A stretch of 64,000 nt of DNA from Psychrobacter sp. TAE2020 (GTDB lineage: Bacteria; Pseudomonadota; Gammaproteobacteria; Pseudomonadales; Moraxellaceae): positions 100,655 to 164,654 of the forward strand of contig NZ_JAHLMU010000001.1 of the NCBI RefSeq assembly GCF_018919485.1. The letters are read 5' to 3'. The notes under the pieces are model-generated. The model was not told where the DNA came from. It did not search any database and saw only the letters and a program-made list of their open reading frames with translations. A program made the position numbers and the translations under genes. Positions 1 to 10,197 of this stretch are shown in pieces. Within the stretch, counting starts at the first letter, position 1. Every line of letters begins with the position of its first letter.

Positions 1-185
1 TCAGTAAAGCTAGCAAGACCGATACCGTCTGCCTGCTGTAATGCGGGCAGCGCCACCGCAATACCATGGCCATAAGCATTAGCTTTTACCATCGCTAACA
101 CTTTAGATTTTGGCGCTAGTTTCTTCACTTGCATTAGGTTGTGGGTTAGGGCATCAGGCTTGATCATTACGGTAGCAGTACGCAT
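1..185 (-). CDS. alr: Alanine racemase, N-terminal fragment (runs off left edge)
   Basis: PLP enzyme that interconverts L- and D-alanine in the cytoplasm, supplying D-Ala for peptidoglycan. Only the first 61 or so residues lie in the window. The translation begins MRTATVMIKPDAL and contains VKANAYGHG, the family's PLP-lysine motif, at about residues 32-40. The start ATG is at 185. It lies downstream of dnaB on the same strand, the common dnaB-alr order of gammaproteobacteria. The C-terminal catalytic tyrosine domain is outside the window. Confidence 0.93.
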   Translation of the reverse strand, partial: MRTATVMIKPDALTHNLMQVKKLAPKSKVLAMVKANAYGHGIAVALPALQQADGIGLASFT

Positions 186-377
186 AGTAGACTTCTTGTA
201 TTGCAGTATTTTAACCTAGCGGGTAGTCAAAGCTGTTCTCGTTGACAGCGATTTACTTTCGATAGCAACTGCTGGTGGTAGACGGAGATTATAAACGGAG
301 TATCGCTAAAGCTAGCTCTATCATCATGGTTGTTTATTTTGACCATAACCTATCATCAAAACTATTTATTTTAATGA

Positions 378-1778
378 TTATTCGTCGTCGAAAGTAACCC
401 CCTGATAGTACTCGGGAGTAAGGTTAGTAAAGCGTGTATATTGACCTTCAAAGGCTAAGCGTAGAGTACCGATAGGACCATTACGTTGCTTACCGATAAT
501 GACTTCAGCGACGCCTTTATGATCTGTGTTTTCGTTATAGACTTCATCGCGATAAATAAACATAATCAAATCGGCATCCTGCTCAATAGCACCAGACTCA
601 CGCAAATCTGACATGATTGGCCGTTTGTTTGGACGATTTTCCAGACTACGGTTAAGCTGCGATAAGGCGATAACTGGACATTCAAGCTCACGTGCTAAGG
701 CTTTAAGACTGCGTGAGATCTCCGAGATTTCTCCTACACGGTTACCGTCTAGATTAGGGACTTTCATTAATTGTAAATAATCGACAATGATGGCGCCTAA
801 CTTGCCATCATGGTTTTTGGCGATACGGCGACAGCGTGAGCGTAGTTCCGAAGGAGGGAGCGCTGTACTGTCATCGATGTATAAGTGTTTGGATTGTAGA
901 TGTTGAATAGCATTCATCATCTTTGCCCATTCGTCCTCGTTCATCTGTCCTGAGCGCAAATGAGTCTGATTGATCGCACCCCACGAGGACAGTAAACGCA
1001 TGACGATAGACTCGGCAGGCATCTCCATCGAGAACACTACTACGGGTAGATTCTCGTTAAATAGTACCCCTTCGGCTAAGTTCATTGCAAAAGTAGTCTT
1101 ACCCATAGATGGGCGGGCGGCAACAATCACTAAGTCACCGGCCTGCAAGCCTTGAGTCTTATTATTGAGCTCAGTAAACGGGGTCTGTAAGCCAATCATG
1201 CCATCAGGATTGGACTTAAGCTCTTGAATCTTATCAATAACGTTTGTCAATACGGCGGTGATACCGACTGGTCCTCGCTGTTCTGCGCGTTTATTATGTT
1301 GCTCGTTAATACTAAAGATAGTCGCTTCGACGCTATCCAAAATATCACTAACCGATTGGTCTTTTGGATTATACGCTAGGCTAAGCATCTCATTACCAGT
1401 GGTTATCAGCTGGCGCAAAGTAGATAGCTCACGAACTCGCTGGGCATAGGCGGTCAAGTTAAATAGGGTCGCTGGGCTTTGACTCAATATATCGGCCAAA
1501 TAGCTATCTCCACCGGCGCTTTTGAGTAGCTTTTGTGCCTCTAACCAGTCATGCACCATCACTGTGTCATAAGGCTCGTTTACCGCTGCTAAGTGAGCAA
1601 TAGCCGCAAAAATGTGCTGATGGCGGCCAGCATAGAAGTCGTCTTTGGTGACGATATCTGCAATCTTGTCATAAGCCTCTTCAATACTCATCAGTGAGGC
1701 TAACAACGCCTTTTCGATATCAATATTGTGTGGCGGTTGTTGATTGAGCAAGTCGTCGGTTTTATCAGTGTCTGCCAT
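378..1778 (-). CDS. dnaB: Replicative DNA helicase DnaB
   Basis: Hexameric 5'-3' helicase that unwinds DNA at the replication fork and interacts with primase. At 466 residues it has the normal length. The N-terminal DnaB domain occupies about residues 18-120. A RecA-like ATPase domain follows, with Walker A ARPSMGKTT near residue 222 and a Walker B-type hydrophobic stretch ending IIVDYLQLM. The ISEISRSLKALARELECP and ALSQLNRSLE motifs are typical of the family. No intein or insertion is present. It is followed by alr after about 190 bases and is divergent from pdxA. Identity is secure from the motifs and full-length architecture. Confidence 0.98.
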   Translation of the reverse strand: MADTDKTDDLLNQQPPHNIDIEKALLASLMSIEEAYDKIADIVTKDDFYAGRHQHIFAAIAHLAAVNEPYDTVMVHDWLEAQKLLKSAGGDSYLADILSQSPATLFNLTAYAQRVRELSTLRQLITTGNEMLSLAYNPKDQSVSDILDSVEATIFSINEQHNKRAEQRGPVGITAVLTNVIDKIQELKSNPDGMIGLQTPFTELNNKTQGLQAGDLVIVAARPSMGKTTFAMNLAEGVLFNENLPVVVFSMEMPAESIVMRLLSSWGAINQTHLRSGQMNEDEWAKMMNAIQHLQSKHLYIDDSTALPPSELRSRCRRIAKNHDGKLGAIIVDYLQLMKVPNLDGNRVGEISEISRSLKALARELECPVIALSQLNRSLENRPNKRPIMSDLRESGAIEQDADLIMFIYRDEVYNENTDHKGVAEVIIGKQRNGPIGTLRLAFEGQYTRFTNLTPEYYQGVTFDDE

Positions 1779-2145
1779 GAGTACCCAGTTGTTAGAGTCA
1801 GTTTTAGACTCGATTTTTAAATTCAGTTTTTATAGTTGGTTTTTAAAGTCGTTTGCAACATTATTAGCGCTGAAGTACGGCTAGAGCTATAGAAAATAAA
1901 TAGTACGTTACTATAAAAAAACCAATAATAGCTGTACCAAAACAGCGCTTAGCATACTGTTAATAGATGATACAATCAAAAGCGAAAGCTTAACACATTA
2001 TGCCATTTTAAAGCCTGCTGTTAGTAAGTTTATATAGATCAGCGAGTCGCTATTCAATGCTAAACCCTGAAGCCTATCATGTTATAGAAGAATAAAAACC
2101 AGTTAAAAAAATTTACCATACATAGCAAAAATAAGGATTATTTTT
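1779..2145. other. Intergenic region between divergent dnaB and pdxA
   Basis: About 367 bases of AT-rich sequence that should hold the promoters of both flanking genes. I see no hairpin, repeat or clear sigma-70 promoter that I would defend. The only convincing signal is the pdxA ribosome binding site AAGGA just before 2146. Confidence 0.6.
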
Positions 2146-3228
2146 ATGAGCAAATTACCGTTACTCATTACCACTGGCGAGCCTGCTGGTATTGGTATGG
2201 ATGTAGTACTACTGTTAGCAGAAGCGGGTAAGCTGCAAGATTTTGATCGACCTATTTGGGTAACAGCAGAAGCGGAAGCTATGCAAGCCCGTGCCGATAA
2301 GTTGCTAGCTGCTGGGGTACTAAGCCGTTGTCCGTCTTGGCAGACAGTAGCGGCAGAAGGTAACACTAAATTAGATACTGAGGAACTGATAGCGCAGATA
2401 GCGCAGCAGCCGACTACTGATAAGGCATTCATCTTACTTGACATCGCTTGCGGTGCCCCAGTTGTTGCGGGTCAAATTGATATTAATAATGCCATTATGG
2501 TCGCACGGCAGTTAGAGATAGCGCATCAGCTGGCTATCAACAATACGGTAGCGGCTATCGTTACAGGGCCGTTGCAAAAATCGGCCTTGATCGATGCTGG
2601 TATCAAGCTATTAGACGGTACGATGTTTAGCGGTCACACTGAGTTTTTTATGCAGCAAAGTGGCTGTGATAAAGTCGTTATGATGCTAGCCAATCAATCG
2701 ATGAAAGTCGCTTTAGTGACTACCCATTTAGCGCTCAAAGATGTACCGGCTGCTATTACTAGCCAAAACGTTAGGCAAACCGTACAAATTGTCCTCGATG
2801 ATATGCGTACAAAATTTGGCTTGGCCGCGCCACGTATTTTAGTCTGTGGCCTTAATCCGCATGCCGGTGAGGGTGGGCATCTGGGTATGGAAGAGATTGA
2901 AATTATCAATCCGGTATTGCAAGAGTTTATAGCTGCTGGGGTTAATATTTCACAGGCTATGCCGGCAGATACTTTATTTACGCCTAGACATCTAGCTGAA
3001 TGTGATGCTGTTATCGCTATGTTCCATGATCAGGGACTGCCTGTACTTAAGTCGCACGGCTTTGGTGATACCGTTAATTTGACTTTAGGTCTGCCTTATA
3101 TTCGTACTTCCGTCGATCATGGTACTGCGCTTGATTTGGCTGGTGGTGTCGGCGCTAGTTCTACTAGTCTTTATCAGGCGCTGGTGATGGCTGATGAGAT
3201 GGCAAACAAAGCCTTAGCGGTGTATTAA
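2146..3228 (+). CDS. pdxA: 4-hydroxythreonine-4-phosphate dehydrogenase
   Basis: NAD(P)-dependent oxidation of 4-phosphohydroxy-L-threonine in the DXP-dependent pathway of pyridoxal 5'-phosphate synthesis; family members are metal-dependent dimers. The 360 residues open with TTGEPAGIG, the family's N-terminal signature. VTGPLQKSALIDAG, the FSGHTEF segment, GLNPHAGEGG and the metal-ligand region AMFHDQGLP are all visible in order. The start ATG has AAGGA about 12 bases upstream. It begins the same-strand series pdxA, rsmA, apaH, familiar from enteric bacteria, but rsmA has its own promoter-like element and a 148-base gap, so co-transcription is uncertain. Confidence 0.97.
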   Translation: MSKLPLLITTGEPAGIGMDVVLLLAEAGKLQDFDRPIWVTAEAEAMQARADKLLAAGVLSRCPSWQTVAAEGNTKLDTEELIAQIAQQPTTDKAFILLDIACGAPVVAGQIDINNAIMVARQLEIAHQLAINNTVAAIVTGPLQKSALIDAGIKLLDGTMFSGHTEFFMQQSGCDKVVMMLANQSMKVALVTTHLALKDVPAAITSQNVRQTVQIVLDDMRTKFGLAAPRILVCGLNPHAGEGGHLGMEEIEIINPVLQEFIAAGVNISQAMPADTLFTPRHLAECDAVIAMFHDQGLPVLKSHGFGDTVNLTLGLPYIRTSVDHGTALDLAGGVGASSTSLYQALVMADEMANKALAVY

Positions 3229-3290
3229 TAGTTATTTTTTGATATATATAAATCAATAGTTTCGCTACAATGCAGGCAGCTTTCGAGCTG

Positions 3291-3299
3291 TGTTATAAT
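3291..3299 (+). promoter_or_regulatory. Extended -10 promoter element upstream of rsmA
   Basis: TGTTATAAT is a perfect -10 hexamer with the TGn extension, placed about 78 bases before the rsmA start. No good -35 is evident, which is usual for extended -10 promoters. The call rests on sequence alone. Confidence 0.55.
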
Positions 3300-3376
3300 T
3301 TGACACCGATAACTGCTAAGCTTTTGAAGGCAAGTTAGTGCAAAAACCATTTTATTATATTAAGTAAGAAACCTTT

Positions 3377-4261
3377 ATGTCTAAACCTTCGTTTGATGCC
3401 AAAACCCTTGCCAATAGTCTGCGTACCGCCAAACACCAACCTCGCAAGCGCTTTGGACAGAATTTCTTGCATGATGCTAGTGTTATTCGTCAAATCATCG
3501 ATAGCATACGTCTTGAGCGTGATGATAATTTAATCGAAATCGGCCCCGGTATGGGAGCGTTGACTGAGCCATTGTTAGCTGAAGTCGATGCGATGACTGT
3601 AGTTGAGCTGGATCGTGATTTAGCCGATAGTTTGCGCATACGTATTGGTGCCAATAGCCACCCTAACTTTGAGATCATCAAAGCTAATGCTATGCACGTA
3701 GATTATCGTGAGTTATATAGTAGTGAGCGTGGCAAGCTAAGAGTAGTAGGAAACTTACCTTATAATATTTCTACGCCGATATTGTTCCATCTGCTTAGCT
3801 ACGCTGATGTCATTGAAGATATGCATTTTATGCTTCAAAAAGAAGTCGTTGAGCGCATCACTGCTGACGTCGGTAGTAAGACTTACGGACGCTTGTCAGT
3901 AATTATGCAGTATTATTGTGATACTGATTATCTATTAACCGTTCCGCGTGGTGCCTTTAATCCACCGCCTAAAGTCACTAGTGCTGTTTTTCGCCTGACC
4001 CCACACGTCGATAAGCCAATAGTAGCTGCCGACGAAGATTATTTTGCCATAGTAGTGCGCGAGACCTTTAACCATCGTCGCAAAACACTACGGGCTATCT
4101 TCAAAAAATCAACACTATTACCAACCCTTAGCGAGCAAGACTTCGCTGCTTGTAGTATTGATCCCCAAGCTCGTCCAGAGACACTTAGTGTCAGAGATTT
4201 TGTGGCTTTGACCAATCAAGCGAAGCAAGTAGAGCTACATTTACCGCTGACTCAAGACTAA
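3377..4261 (+). CDS. rsmA: 16S rRNA (A1518/A1519-N6) dimethyltransferase
   Basis: Uses SAM to dimethylate two adjacent adenines in helix 45 of 16S rRNA during late 30S maturation (KsgA). It has 294 residues. The N-terminal RFGQNFL motif and the SAM-binding loop [13 protein letters not shown] lie at about residues 26-64. The catalytic motif NLPYNIST lies near residue 123, and the C-terminal helical domain carries FNHRRKTLR. Start ATG at 3377 follows a weak AGAAA-type ribosome site. It sits between pdxA and apaH as in Escherichia coli, except that apaG is missing between rsmA and apaH. Confidence 0.98.
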   Translation: MSKPSFDAKTLANSLRTAKHQPRKRFGQNFLHDASVIRQIIDSIRLERDDNLIEIGPGMGALTEPLLAEVDAMTVVELDRDLADSLRIRIGANSHPNFEIIKANAMHVDYRELYSSERGKLRVVGNLPYNISTPILFHLLSYADVIEDMHFMLQKEVVERITADVGSKTYGRLSVIMQYYCDTDYLLTVPRGAFNPPPKVTSAVFRLTPHVDKPIVAADEDYFAIVVRETFNHRRKTLRAIFKKSTLLPTLSEQDFAACSIDPQARPETLSVRDFVALTNQAKQVELHLPLTQD

Positions 4262-4379
4262 GATTAATAGCAAAGCGCCGGCAAAGGCTAGTTGCTTATA
4301 AGAGCAGGTTGATTGCATTACTGTGATTTAGATTTAATTTTATGATTATTACTTATCCACTTTTAGATTTTGAGGCACT

Positions 4380-5216
4380 ATGAGTTTTCGCCACCAATAT
4401 GTCATCGGCGACCTACAAGGTTGCTATGGCGCCTATCAACAGCTGCTTAAAGCTTTAGATTTCGATCCCAAGCAAGATAAATTATGGTTTACCGGTGACT
4501 TAGTAGCGCGCGGTGAGGATTCACTCGCAACTCTACGTGATGTGAAAGTGTTGTGCGAGACTGGCGCGGCGGCTACGGTATTAGGTAATCATGATCTTAA
4601 TCTATTAGCAGTATGGCTAGGCGCTACTAAGATGAAAAAAAAGGATAAGACGGCGCCTATCTTTGCTGCAGATGATAAAAATGAATTGTTAAATTGGTTG
4701 CGCCATCAGCCTCTGTTGGCCTATCCAGATGCCCATACAGTATTAGTACATGCTGGTATTCCACCGCATTGGAGTATTGTACAAGCAGCAGACTATGCGC
4801 GGCAGCTAGAGGGACAGTTGCAAGGCAGTCTCAAACAGCTTGGGCGTCTTTTGCCGCATCTATATAGTAAGAGCGCGGATAACTGGCATGCTGGAATAAA
4901 TGGCTTTACCAAGATGCGTGCTATCGCTAATTACTTCACGCGTATGCGCTTATGTCAGCAGGATGGGGGATTGGAGTTTACTTTCACCTCCGGCCTTGAC
5001 CAGGTTATTCCAACAGGTTATCTACCTTGGTTTGCCTGGCAAGTTCCGCGTGAGCGCAAAATACTTTTTGGCCATTGGGCGGCGCTTAAGGGCACTATTG
5101 ACTTACCTCATGCACGAGCACTAGATGGCGGTTGTGTTTGGGGTAATTACTTATTAGCTTATCGCCTAGGTGACGGCAAAGTAATTACCTCAAGCGCTCA
5201 TTGTCCAAAGCCTTAA
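4380..5216 (+). CDS. apaH: Symmetrical diadenosine tetraphosphatase ApaH
   Basis: Metallophosphatase that hydrolyses Ap4A to two ADP, limiting stress alarmone and Np4-capped RNA. It has 278 residues. The phosphoesterase motifs appear in order: GDLQGCY near residue 10, GDLVARG near residue 39, LGNHD near residue 69 and VHAGIPP near residue 125, with FGHWA in the C-terminal half. It is 118 bases downstream of rsmA and convergent with the minus-strand gene at 5311. The first metal motif reads GDLQG, as is usual for ApaH. Confidence 0.96.
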   Translation: MSFRHQYVIGDLQGCYGAYQQLLKALDFDPKQDKLWFTGDLVARGEDSLATLRDVKVLCETGAAATVLGNHDLNLLAVWLGATKMKKKDKTAPIFAADDKNELLNWLRHQPLLAYPDAHTVLVHAGIPPHWSIVQAADYARQLEGQLQGSLKQLGRLLPHLYSKSADNWHAGINGFTKMRAIANYFTRMRLCQQDGGLEFTFTSGLDQVIPTGYLPWFAWQVPRERKILFGHWAALKGTIDLPHARALDGGCVWGNYLLAYRLGDGKVITSSAHCPKP

Positions 5217-5310
5217 GCACTTAGTGGTTACTTGTTAGTTATTATAGTATTTAAGCCTCTAATCCTTTTAATTAAAGGCTAATTATCACTTAATGCCAGT
5301 TTTAGGCCAA

Positions 5311-7746
5311 TTAATCAGGTAGTTTAGGGGGCTTACTAGGTTTAGGTAAAGGGGTTTTGGCATCACCGCTAGCTTTATGATCAGCAGCTACCGGCTGGCC
5401 AGTATTGGCATTTGCCCCCAAGGTTTTAGTGATCTGATCGTACTGAATATCATCAGTATAAGGAACGCTATTTAGTTCCTCATCTATTAGACCATCGTCT
5501 AAATCTACAATCTTCTTAGGGGACGCCGTAGCTTTTATAGTCTGCTTGCTGTCGCTTGGCTGCTGGTCATAATTAATGTTAGTGTTAGATTGTATTCCTT
5601 GGGCCACTACTTTGACAATATCTGGTGATATCTTGACATCAGATAAGCGTCTAACCACATAGTTATTAGGAATAGGTTTATTACCTTGTTGTGTAGAGCT
5701 ATCCTCAAAAATCATACGACCTTGACTGTCAATCTGTGCATACTTCATAGGCTTATCACGCGGCCAAAAAAAGTCTGAGGGATGGCTAAAGATATGACTA
5801 ACAACCAGTTGGGTCAAGCGTCCCCATTCAAAGAAACGCACTTCTTTAGATCGTAGAGCCACGAACAGTGCCAGCGAAAAGCTAACCATCAAGTTAACCA
5901 TGCCGATCAAAGCTACCCCTAAAATAGACATTAAAATCAATGGCCAGCTCACTTGAGACGATGAAATATTGAATAATCCATGGGCCAAATTCGCTGAAGC
6001 AAAGGCAATATGGCGTATATCAATCGGTAAGCCAAGGATATAGCCAACAGTAGCTGTACTTCCTAAGAATACTCCAAAGATAAAGTTACCCATGATAGCG
6101 CCTAGGTTGGCCTCCACAAAACCACTCAAGCGCTCTAGCCACGACCGCGGTAACAGATACTTTAGTAACCAATGACGACGAATACGTGGGCCAATTTGAT
6201 TGTAAACCGCTAAGTTATCGTAGTATCCAGCAATAAGTCCCGATAAAAATAAATAGACCCCAGCGATAGCCGCATGCGGTAGAGCAAGCGAATGAAAAGG
6301 ATCGAGGTCATGCAGTAAGTGTGCTGCCTTGTTAGTGTTAATCATTGGCGCACCAGTATATTGCAACCACGCATAGGAGATTATCAATGCTACCGGAACC
6401 GCTAGCATGACGTTACCCATAATGGCGATGAACTGAGTGCGCAGGATATCCACTACTAATTCTGACAATTTAGTCAACTGATGTGATTTTTTGCCAGAGC
6501 TGTCTGAGATAGTAGAAGCAATAGCCGCCGCCGTCATCGCTGGCTGTTTAGTGGCTACTGTGCCATGAACCACATAAATAAAGACAAAGCCTAAGCCATA
6601 AATCATACTATTAATAAATGCTCGTCCTATAGGGGCAAGAGCAAGATGATAAGCTAGTATCTTTAAGGTAGCCATAAAAGCGATAATAAGGCCACCGATA
6701 GAGGCCTTTTGAAACATTTTTCGATAGCCGGCTTTATCGGTACTAATATAGTTTGCGCCAACACGACTAGCATTTTCCGTCACTTTACGCGAGAGCAGCT
6801 TAGTACTGTTATCAATCAGATAGCCTATGCTATAGCGACGATTAGCCGTTTCAATTAAGGCTTGAATCATCTCAATAATAGCGTGATCACGCTTTTGAGA
6901 GTGATCAGCAACCAGCTCAGTTAGGATGCGTACACGCTGTAGACTTTGATCCAGGCGCAACATCATATTAGTCAAATGGATAGAGATACCCGTCTTATAG
7001 ATACGTTTGCGTATGGTAGAGACAATATCTTCACACTGCTCCAACATCACTAGTAAAGGGGCTGGACTGATCGCTTGTTCAGGAGTAATGTCAGTTAAAG
7101 TATCCAGCTCATGCGCTTCTCGATATTGATTAACGAACAAGACGGCTTCTTGATTTTGGGCGACAAAAGCAGCTGAATAGTTTAGTATTTCAGGATAGGC
7201 TTCCATCAAATCAGGGTGGAGGCCAATACCGCTAATTCGATAGGATAAAATAACTATAGCGTTAAGAATACTATTCTTAACAGAAGCTACTAAATTTAGT
7301 TGATCATCTTTTATTTTTAATAAACTGACCAACTCATCCCATTTTTGTTTTTCGACGTTTGCCAGCCAGCGCTCATCTTGAGGTTTATCAAACAGATAGC
7401 CGACCAATTCTACTACAGAATCATCTTGTGGTAATAACGGCAAAAACCGATGACCAATCAAGCGGCGAAGACTACTAAAAAAACCTTGATCCGACATAAT
7501 GCCGGTATCAGTATAAAGAGCAATTTGGCGGTATTGGATAATTAGCTTCAATACAAAGCTGGCAATACCATTACCATATTCTGGATGCTTATGCAAAATA
7601 TCAATAAGCGCCTGCAGCTTTTCATTGGCCAGAGCAGGCTCTTTGTCTCCTGCTCTTAGGTGATCAATTAAGCGTTTAAGAATGGCCGCATCGGGTACTT
7701 CACTCAAAGCAGTAATCTGCTGTAAAATGCGTTTTAACTCTGACAC
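5311..7746 (-). CDS. SpecificRecomb-family (Gcr-like) inner membrane protein
   Basis: A long 811-residue protein resembling those annotated as site-specific recombinase (SpecificRecomb family, after the gonococcal gcr gene). The sequence contains no recognisable tyrosine or serine recombinase active site. The N-terminal 340 residues are soluble and helical. The middle (about residues 345-670) has several hydrophobic membrane segments, for example GGLIIAFMATLKILAYHLAL and SWPLILMSILGVALIGMVNL. The C-terminal 120 residues are polar and low in complexity, ending in a Pro/Lys tail. The recombinase name is therefore probably misleading; a membrane role is inferred from the hydrophobicity. It is a single gene, convergent with apaH. 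Confidence 0.75.
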   Translation of the reverse strand: MSELKRILQQITALSEVPDAAILKRLIDHLRAGDKEPALANEKLQALIDILHKHPEYGNGIASFVLKLIIQYRQIALYTDTGIMSDQGFFSSLRRLIGHRFLPLLPQDDSVVELVGYLFDKPQDERWLANVEKQKWDELVSLLKIKDDQLNLVASVKNSILNAIVILSYRISGIGLHPDLMEAYPEILNYSAAFVAQNQEAVLFVNQYREAHELDTLTDITPEQAISPAPLLVMLEQCEDIVSTIRKRIYKTGISIHLTNMMLRLDQSLQRVRILTELVADHSQKRDHAIIEMIQALIETANRRYSIGYLIDNSTKLLSRKVTENASRVGANYISTDKAGYRKMFQKASIGGLIIAFMATLKILAYHLALAPIGRAFINSMIYGLGFVFIYVVHGTVATKQPAMTAAAIASTISDSSGKKSHQLTKLSELVVDILRTQFIAIMGNVMLAVPVALIISYAWLQYTGAPMINTNKAAHLLHDLDPFHSLALPHAAIAGVYLFLSGLIAGYYDNLAVYNQIGPRIRRHWLLKYLLPRSWLERLSGFVEANLGAIMGNFIFGVFLGSTATVGYILGLPIDIRHIAFASANLAHGLFNISSSQVSWPLILMSILGVALIGMVNLMVSFSLALFVALRSKEVRFFEWGRLTQLVVSHIFSHPSDFFWPRDKPMKYAQIDSQGRMIFEDSSTQQGNKPIPNNYVVRRLSDVKISPDIVKVVAQGIQSNTNINYDQQPSDSKQTIKATASPKKIVDLDDGLIDEELNSVPYTDDIQYDQITKTLGANANTGQPVAADHKASGDAKTPLPKPSKPPKLPD

Positions 7747-7913
7747 ATTAGACCCTTTATTGTAGTTACCTTACGGTAGATATATGGCTTTTTAGGGATG
7801 TTATTCAGTACGACTGTCGGCTTCATTCTAAGCTGAATATCACAATGATAGTTAATTATTTTGTTAGTAGTTGTTTTATTAGGCTTTATTCTATAAACCA
7901 TAGTTTTGAGAGC

Positions 7914-7940
7914 AAAAAAAGGACAGTAATTATACTGTCC
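7914..7940 (-). terminator. Rho-independent terminator of the first acyl-CoA dehydrogenase
   Basis: Perfect 8-bp stem GGACAGTA/TACTGTCC with a 4-base loop. On the minus strand it is followed by seven Ts. It lies about 50 bases beyond the stop of the gene at 7993. Confidence 0.9.
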
Positions 7941-7992
7941 TCATTATTATATGCTTATAAAATACCTACCGTGTTAAACGGCTAAGCTTTGA

Positions 7993-9777
7993 TTAACTAG
8001 CAGTCACATTAAAGTATTCAAGATCAAAATTCATCATTGGATCACTGCCGGCTTTAACCATCTGTGCATGGGCATCAATACGTGGCAAGATACGACCAAC
8101 GAAGTAATCAGCTAGCTTGGCTTTATCGCTATAGAACTTACCTTGTTTGCCATCAGCAGCTTCTACCATCATCGCAAACATATACGAGTAGCATAAATAG
8201 CCAACCGCATGCATGTAGTCAACAGCACAGCCATTGATTTCATTTTTGCGAGTGCCGATATTGGTAAGCACCGTGCTAGTAAGTTCTTCAACGGTATCTG
8301 CTGCCGCTAAAGTCGCTTGTTTGATACCGTGATCTGAGGTCATTGCTGCCACATAATCGCGAATCTCACCTAAGAAATTGGCAATATATTTGCCCTCATT
8401 GCGAGCCACTTTACGACCCAATAGATCCAGCGCTTGAATACCATTAGCACCTTCATAGATTTGAGCAATACGGGTATCACGGACGATCTGCTCCATACCC
8501 CATTCGCGTACATAACCATGGCCACCAAACACTTGCTGGCAGTCAATAGTAGCTTCCAAGGCCTTATCAGTTAAGAATGCTTTGGCAATCGGGGTCAATA
8601 ATGCCACCCGAGCCGCTGCGGTTTTAGCGACTTCTGGATCGCTACTGAACTTTTCAATATCAAGCTGTTGAGCCACATACATAGCAAAGCAACGTGAGGC
8701 TTCTGAATTGGCTTTAGCATTCAATAGCATACGGCGAACATCGGCATGGTGAATGATGGCGTCAGCAGGCTTTTCAGGGCTTTGTAATTGCGTATCGCTA
8801 CGACCTTGAGCACGATCAAGCGCATATAATGCCGCATTTTGATAGGCAAGCTCAGTACCCCCTAGTCCTTGTAGACCCATAGTAACGCGCTCGTAGTTCA
8901 TCATAATAAACATAGAAGATAAGCCGGTATTTTCAGCGCCGATCATCCAGCCCTTAGCACCATCAAAGTTCATTACACAAGTGGCAGAAGCCTTGATGCC
9001 CATCTTGTGCTCGATAGAACCTACCGCTAGCGTGTTGCGAGCGCCTAAGCTACCATCTTCTTTAACCAAGAATTTAGGCACTACAAATAACGAAATGCCT
9101 TTTGAGCCAGAAGGCGCATTAGGGGTCTTGGCCAATACTAGATGAATGATATTATCGGTAAGATCATGTTCACCACCTGTGATAAATATCTTAGTACCAG
9201 AGATGTTAAAGCTGCCGTCGTCATTAGGCTCAGCTTTGGTTTTGATGATACCTAAGTCAGTACCGGCATGTGGCTCAGTTAAGCACATAGTCCCTGACCA
9301 TTCACCAGCATACATTTTCTCTAAATAGATTTCCTTGATCTCATCTGAGGCAGCGGCATTCATACACATAGTCGCGCCAACGGTCAGGTTAGGGTACAGC
9401 GCAAACGACTGATTACTAGTGAACATCATCTCTTCAGTCAGCATAGTAACCATTTTTGGAAAACCTTGACCACCGTATTCAGGGTTGCCTCCCAATCCTA
9501 CCCAACCAGACTCAGCATATTGTTTATAAGCTTCTTTAAAGCCTTGAGGTGTAGTGACTACGCCATCCCCTTGAAAAGTAGCGCCTTCTTCATCACCGCT
9601 ACGATTGATAGGCAGTAAGACGTTCTTGGATAGTTTGGCCATTTCTTCCAAAATCATATCGACTGTTTCCATATCGACATGAGAAAGCTTATCGTTATTT
9701 TGCCAAAGTTCATGAGCTTTGAAAACGTCCGTTAAAATAAAACGCATGTCATTAAGGGGTGCATTATAAACAGACAT
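7993..9777 (-). CDS. Acyl-CoA dehydrogenase (approx. 600-residue class), paralogue 1
   Basis: FAD enzyme of fatty-acid beta-oxidation that introduces the trans-2 double bond into acyl-CoA and passes electrons to ETF. It has 594 residues, longer than the roughly 380-residue medium-chain type, with an added C-terminal helical domain. Visible motifs are MCLTEPHAGTDLG (flavin/substrate region, near residue 164), the FVVPKF segment, QVFGGHGYVREWGMEQ, and YEGANGIQALDLLGRK. The Glu of YEG corresponds to the catalytic base in this family. Start ATG 9777 has an AAGGA site. A paralogue of almost the same length lies directly upstream on the same strand, but 420 bases and a terminator separate them. Chain-length specificity cannot be read from sequence. 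Confidence 0.93.
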   Translation of the reverse strand: MSVYNAPLNDMRFILTDVFKAHELWQNNDKLSHVDMETVDMILEEMAKLSKNVLLPINRSGDEEGATFQGDGVVTTPQGFKEAYKQYAESGWVGLGGNPEYGGQGFPKMVTMLTEEMMFTSNQSFALYPNLTVGATMCMNAAASDEIKEIYLEKMYAGEWSGTMCLTEPHAGTDLGIIKTKAEPNDDGSFNISGTKIFITGGEHDLTDNIIHLVLAKTPNAPSGSKGISLFVVPKFLVKEDGSLGARNTLAVGSIEHKMGIKASATCVMNFDGAKGWMIGAENTGLSSMFIMMNYERVTMGLQGLGGTELAYQNAALYALDRAQGRSDTQLQSPEKPADAIIHHADVRRMLLNAKANSEASRCFAMYVAQQLDIEKFSSDPEVAKTAAARVALLTPIAKAFLTDKALEATIDCQQVFGGHGYVREWGMEQIVRDTRIAQIYEGANGIQALDLLGRKVARNEGKYIANFLGEIRDYVAAMTSDHGIKQATLAAADTVEELTSTVLTNIGTRKNEINGCAVDYMHAVGYLCYSYMFAMMVEAADGKQGKFYSDKAKLADYFVGRILPRIDAHAQMVKAGSDPMMNFDLEYFNVTAS

Positions 9778-10197
9778 AAAAAATCCTTTTGTTTACTATA
9801 AATAAAATGAGGGCGCTTACAGTTAATGCTTAGATAATAGGGGTTTATAATAGCAATGAATAGTCATCAACTGAGTATCAACAGAGAGCGCAAACTATAA
9901 ATAAAGTTTATCAAATTAGCGTATAAACGTGTGTATCTCTTCGTGAATTACGAGTGTACTAAAAGTTATCAATTGACCTTGTATTAACTAAAAATAGCTT
10001 AAGGCAGGGCACTGCTAATAAAGAGTTTCTAACTCTAGATCAAGCTTGATGAGGTTAGTAGCAGCTAACGCTATGGGCAGCACCGCCTAACAAAATCGGC
10101 AACATACCTAAGTATATTGCCGATGCGTGTATTGACAGTAATAAAGTGTTTAATAGCTTTTATTAAGATAAAGGCTATTGGTAGCTTGAATGATCAA
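9778..10197. other. Intergenic region between the two acyl-CoA dehydrogenase genes
   Basis: About 420 bases without a coding frame. It holds the terminator at 10091-10124 and, by position, the promoter of the downstream paralogue. I do not see a defensible operator or -35/-10 pair. Confidence 0.6.
10091..10124 (-). terminator. Terminator-like hairpin after the second acyl-CoA dehydrogenase
   Basis: Stem ATCGGCAA/TTGCCGAT (8 bp), one mismatch, then a 4-bp inner stem and a 4-base loop. On the minus strand it is followed by TTTTG, a short U tract. It lies 74 bases past the stop at 10198. Confidence 0.7.

Noticed and set aside
2103..2444. A 113-residue minus-strand frame over the start of pdxA
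   Set aside because: Antisense to the well-supported N-terminus of PdxA, with no start signal.
5311..7746. Site-specific recombinase as a sign of a phase-variation locus
   Set aside because: The protein is mostly membrane-embedded, has no visible recombinase active site, and no invertible repeats flank it.
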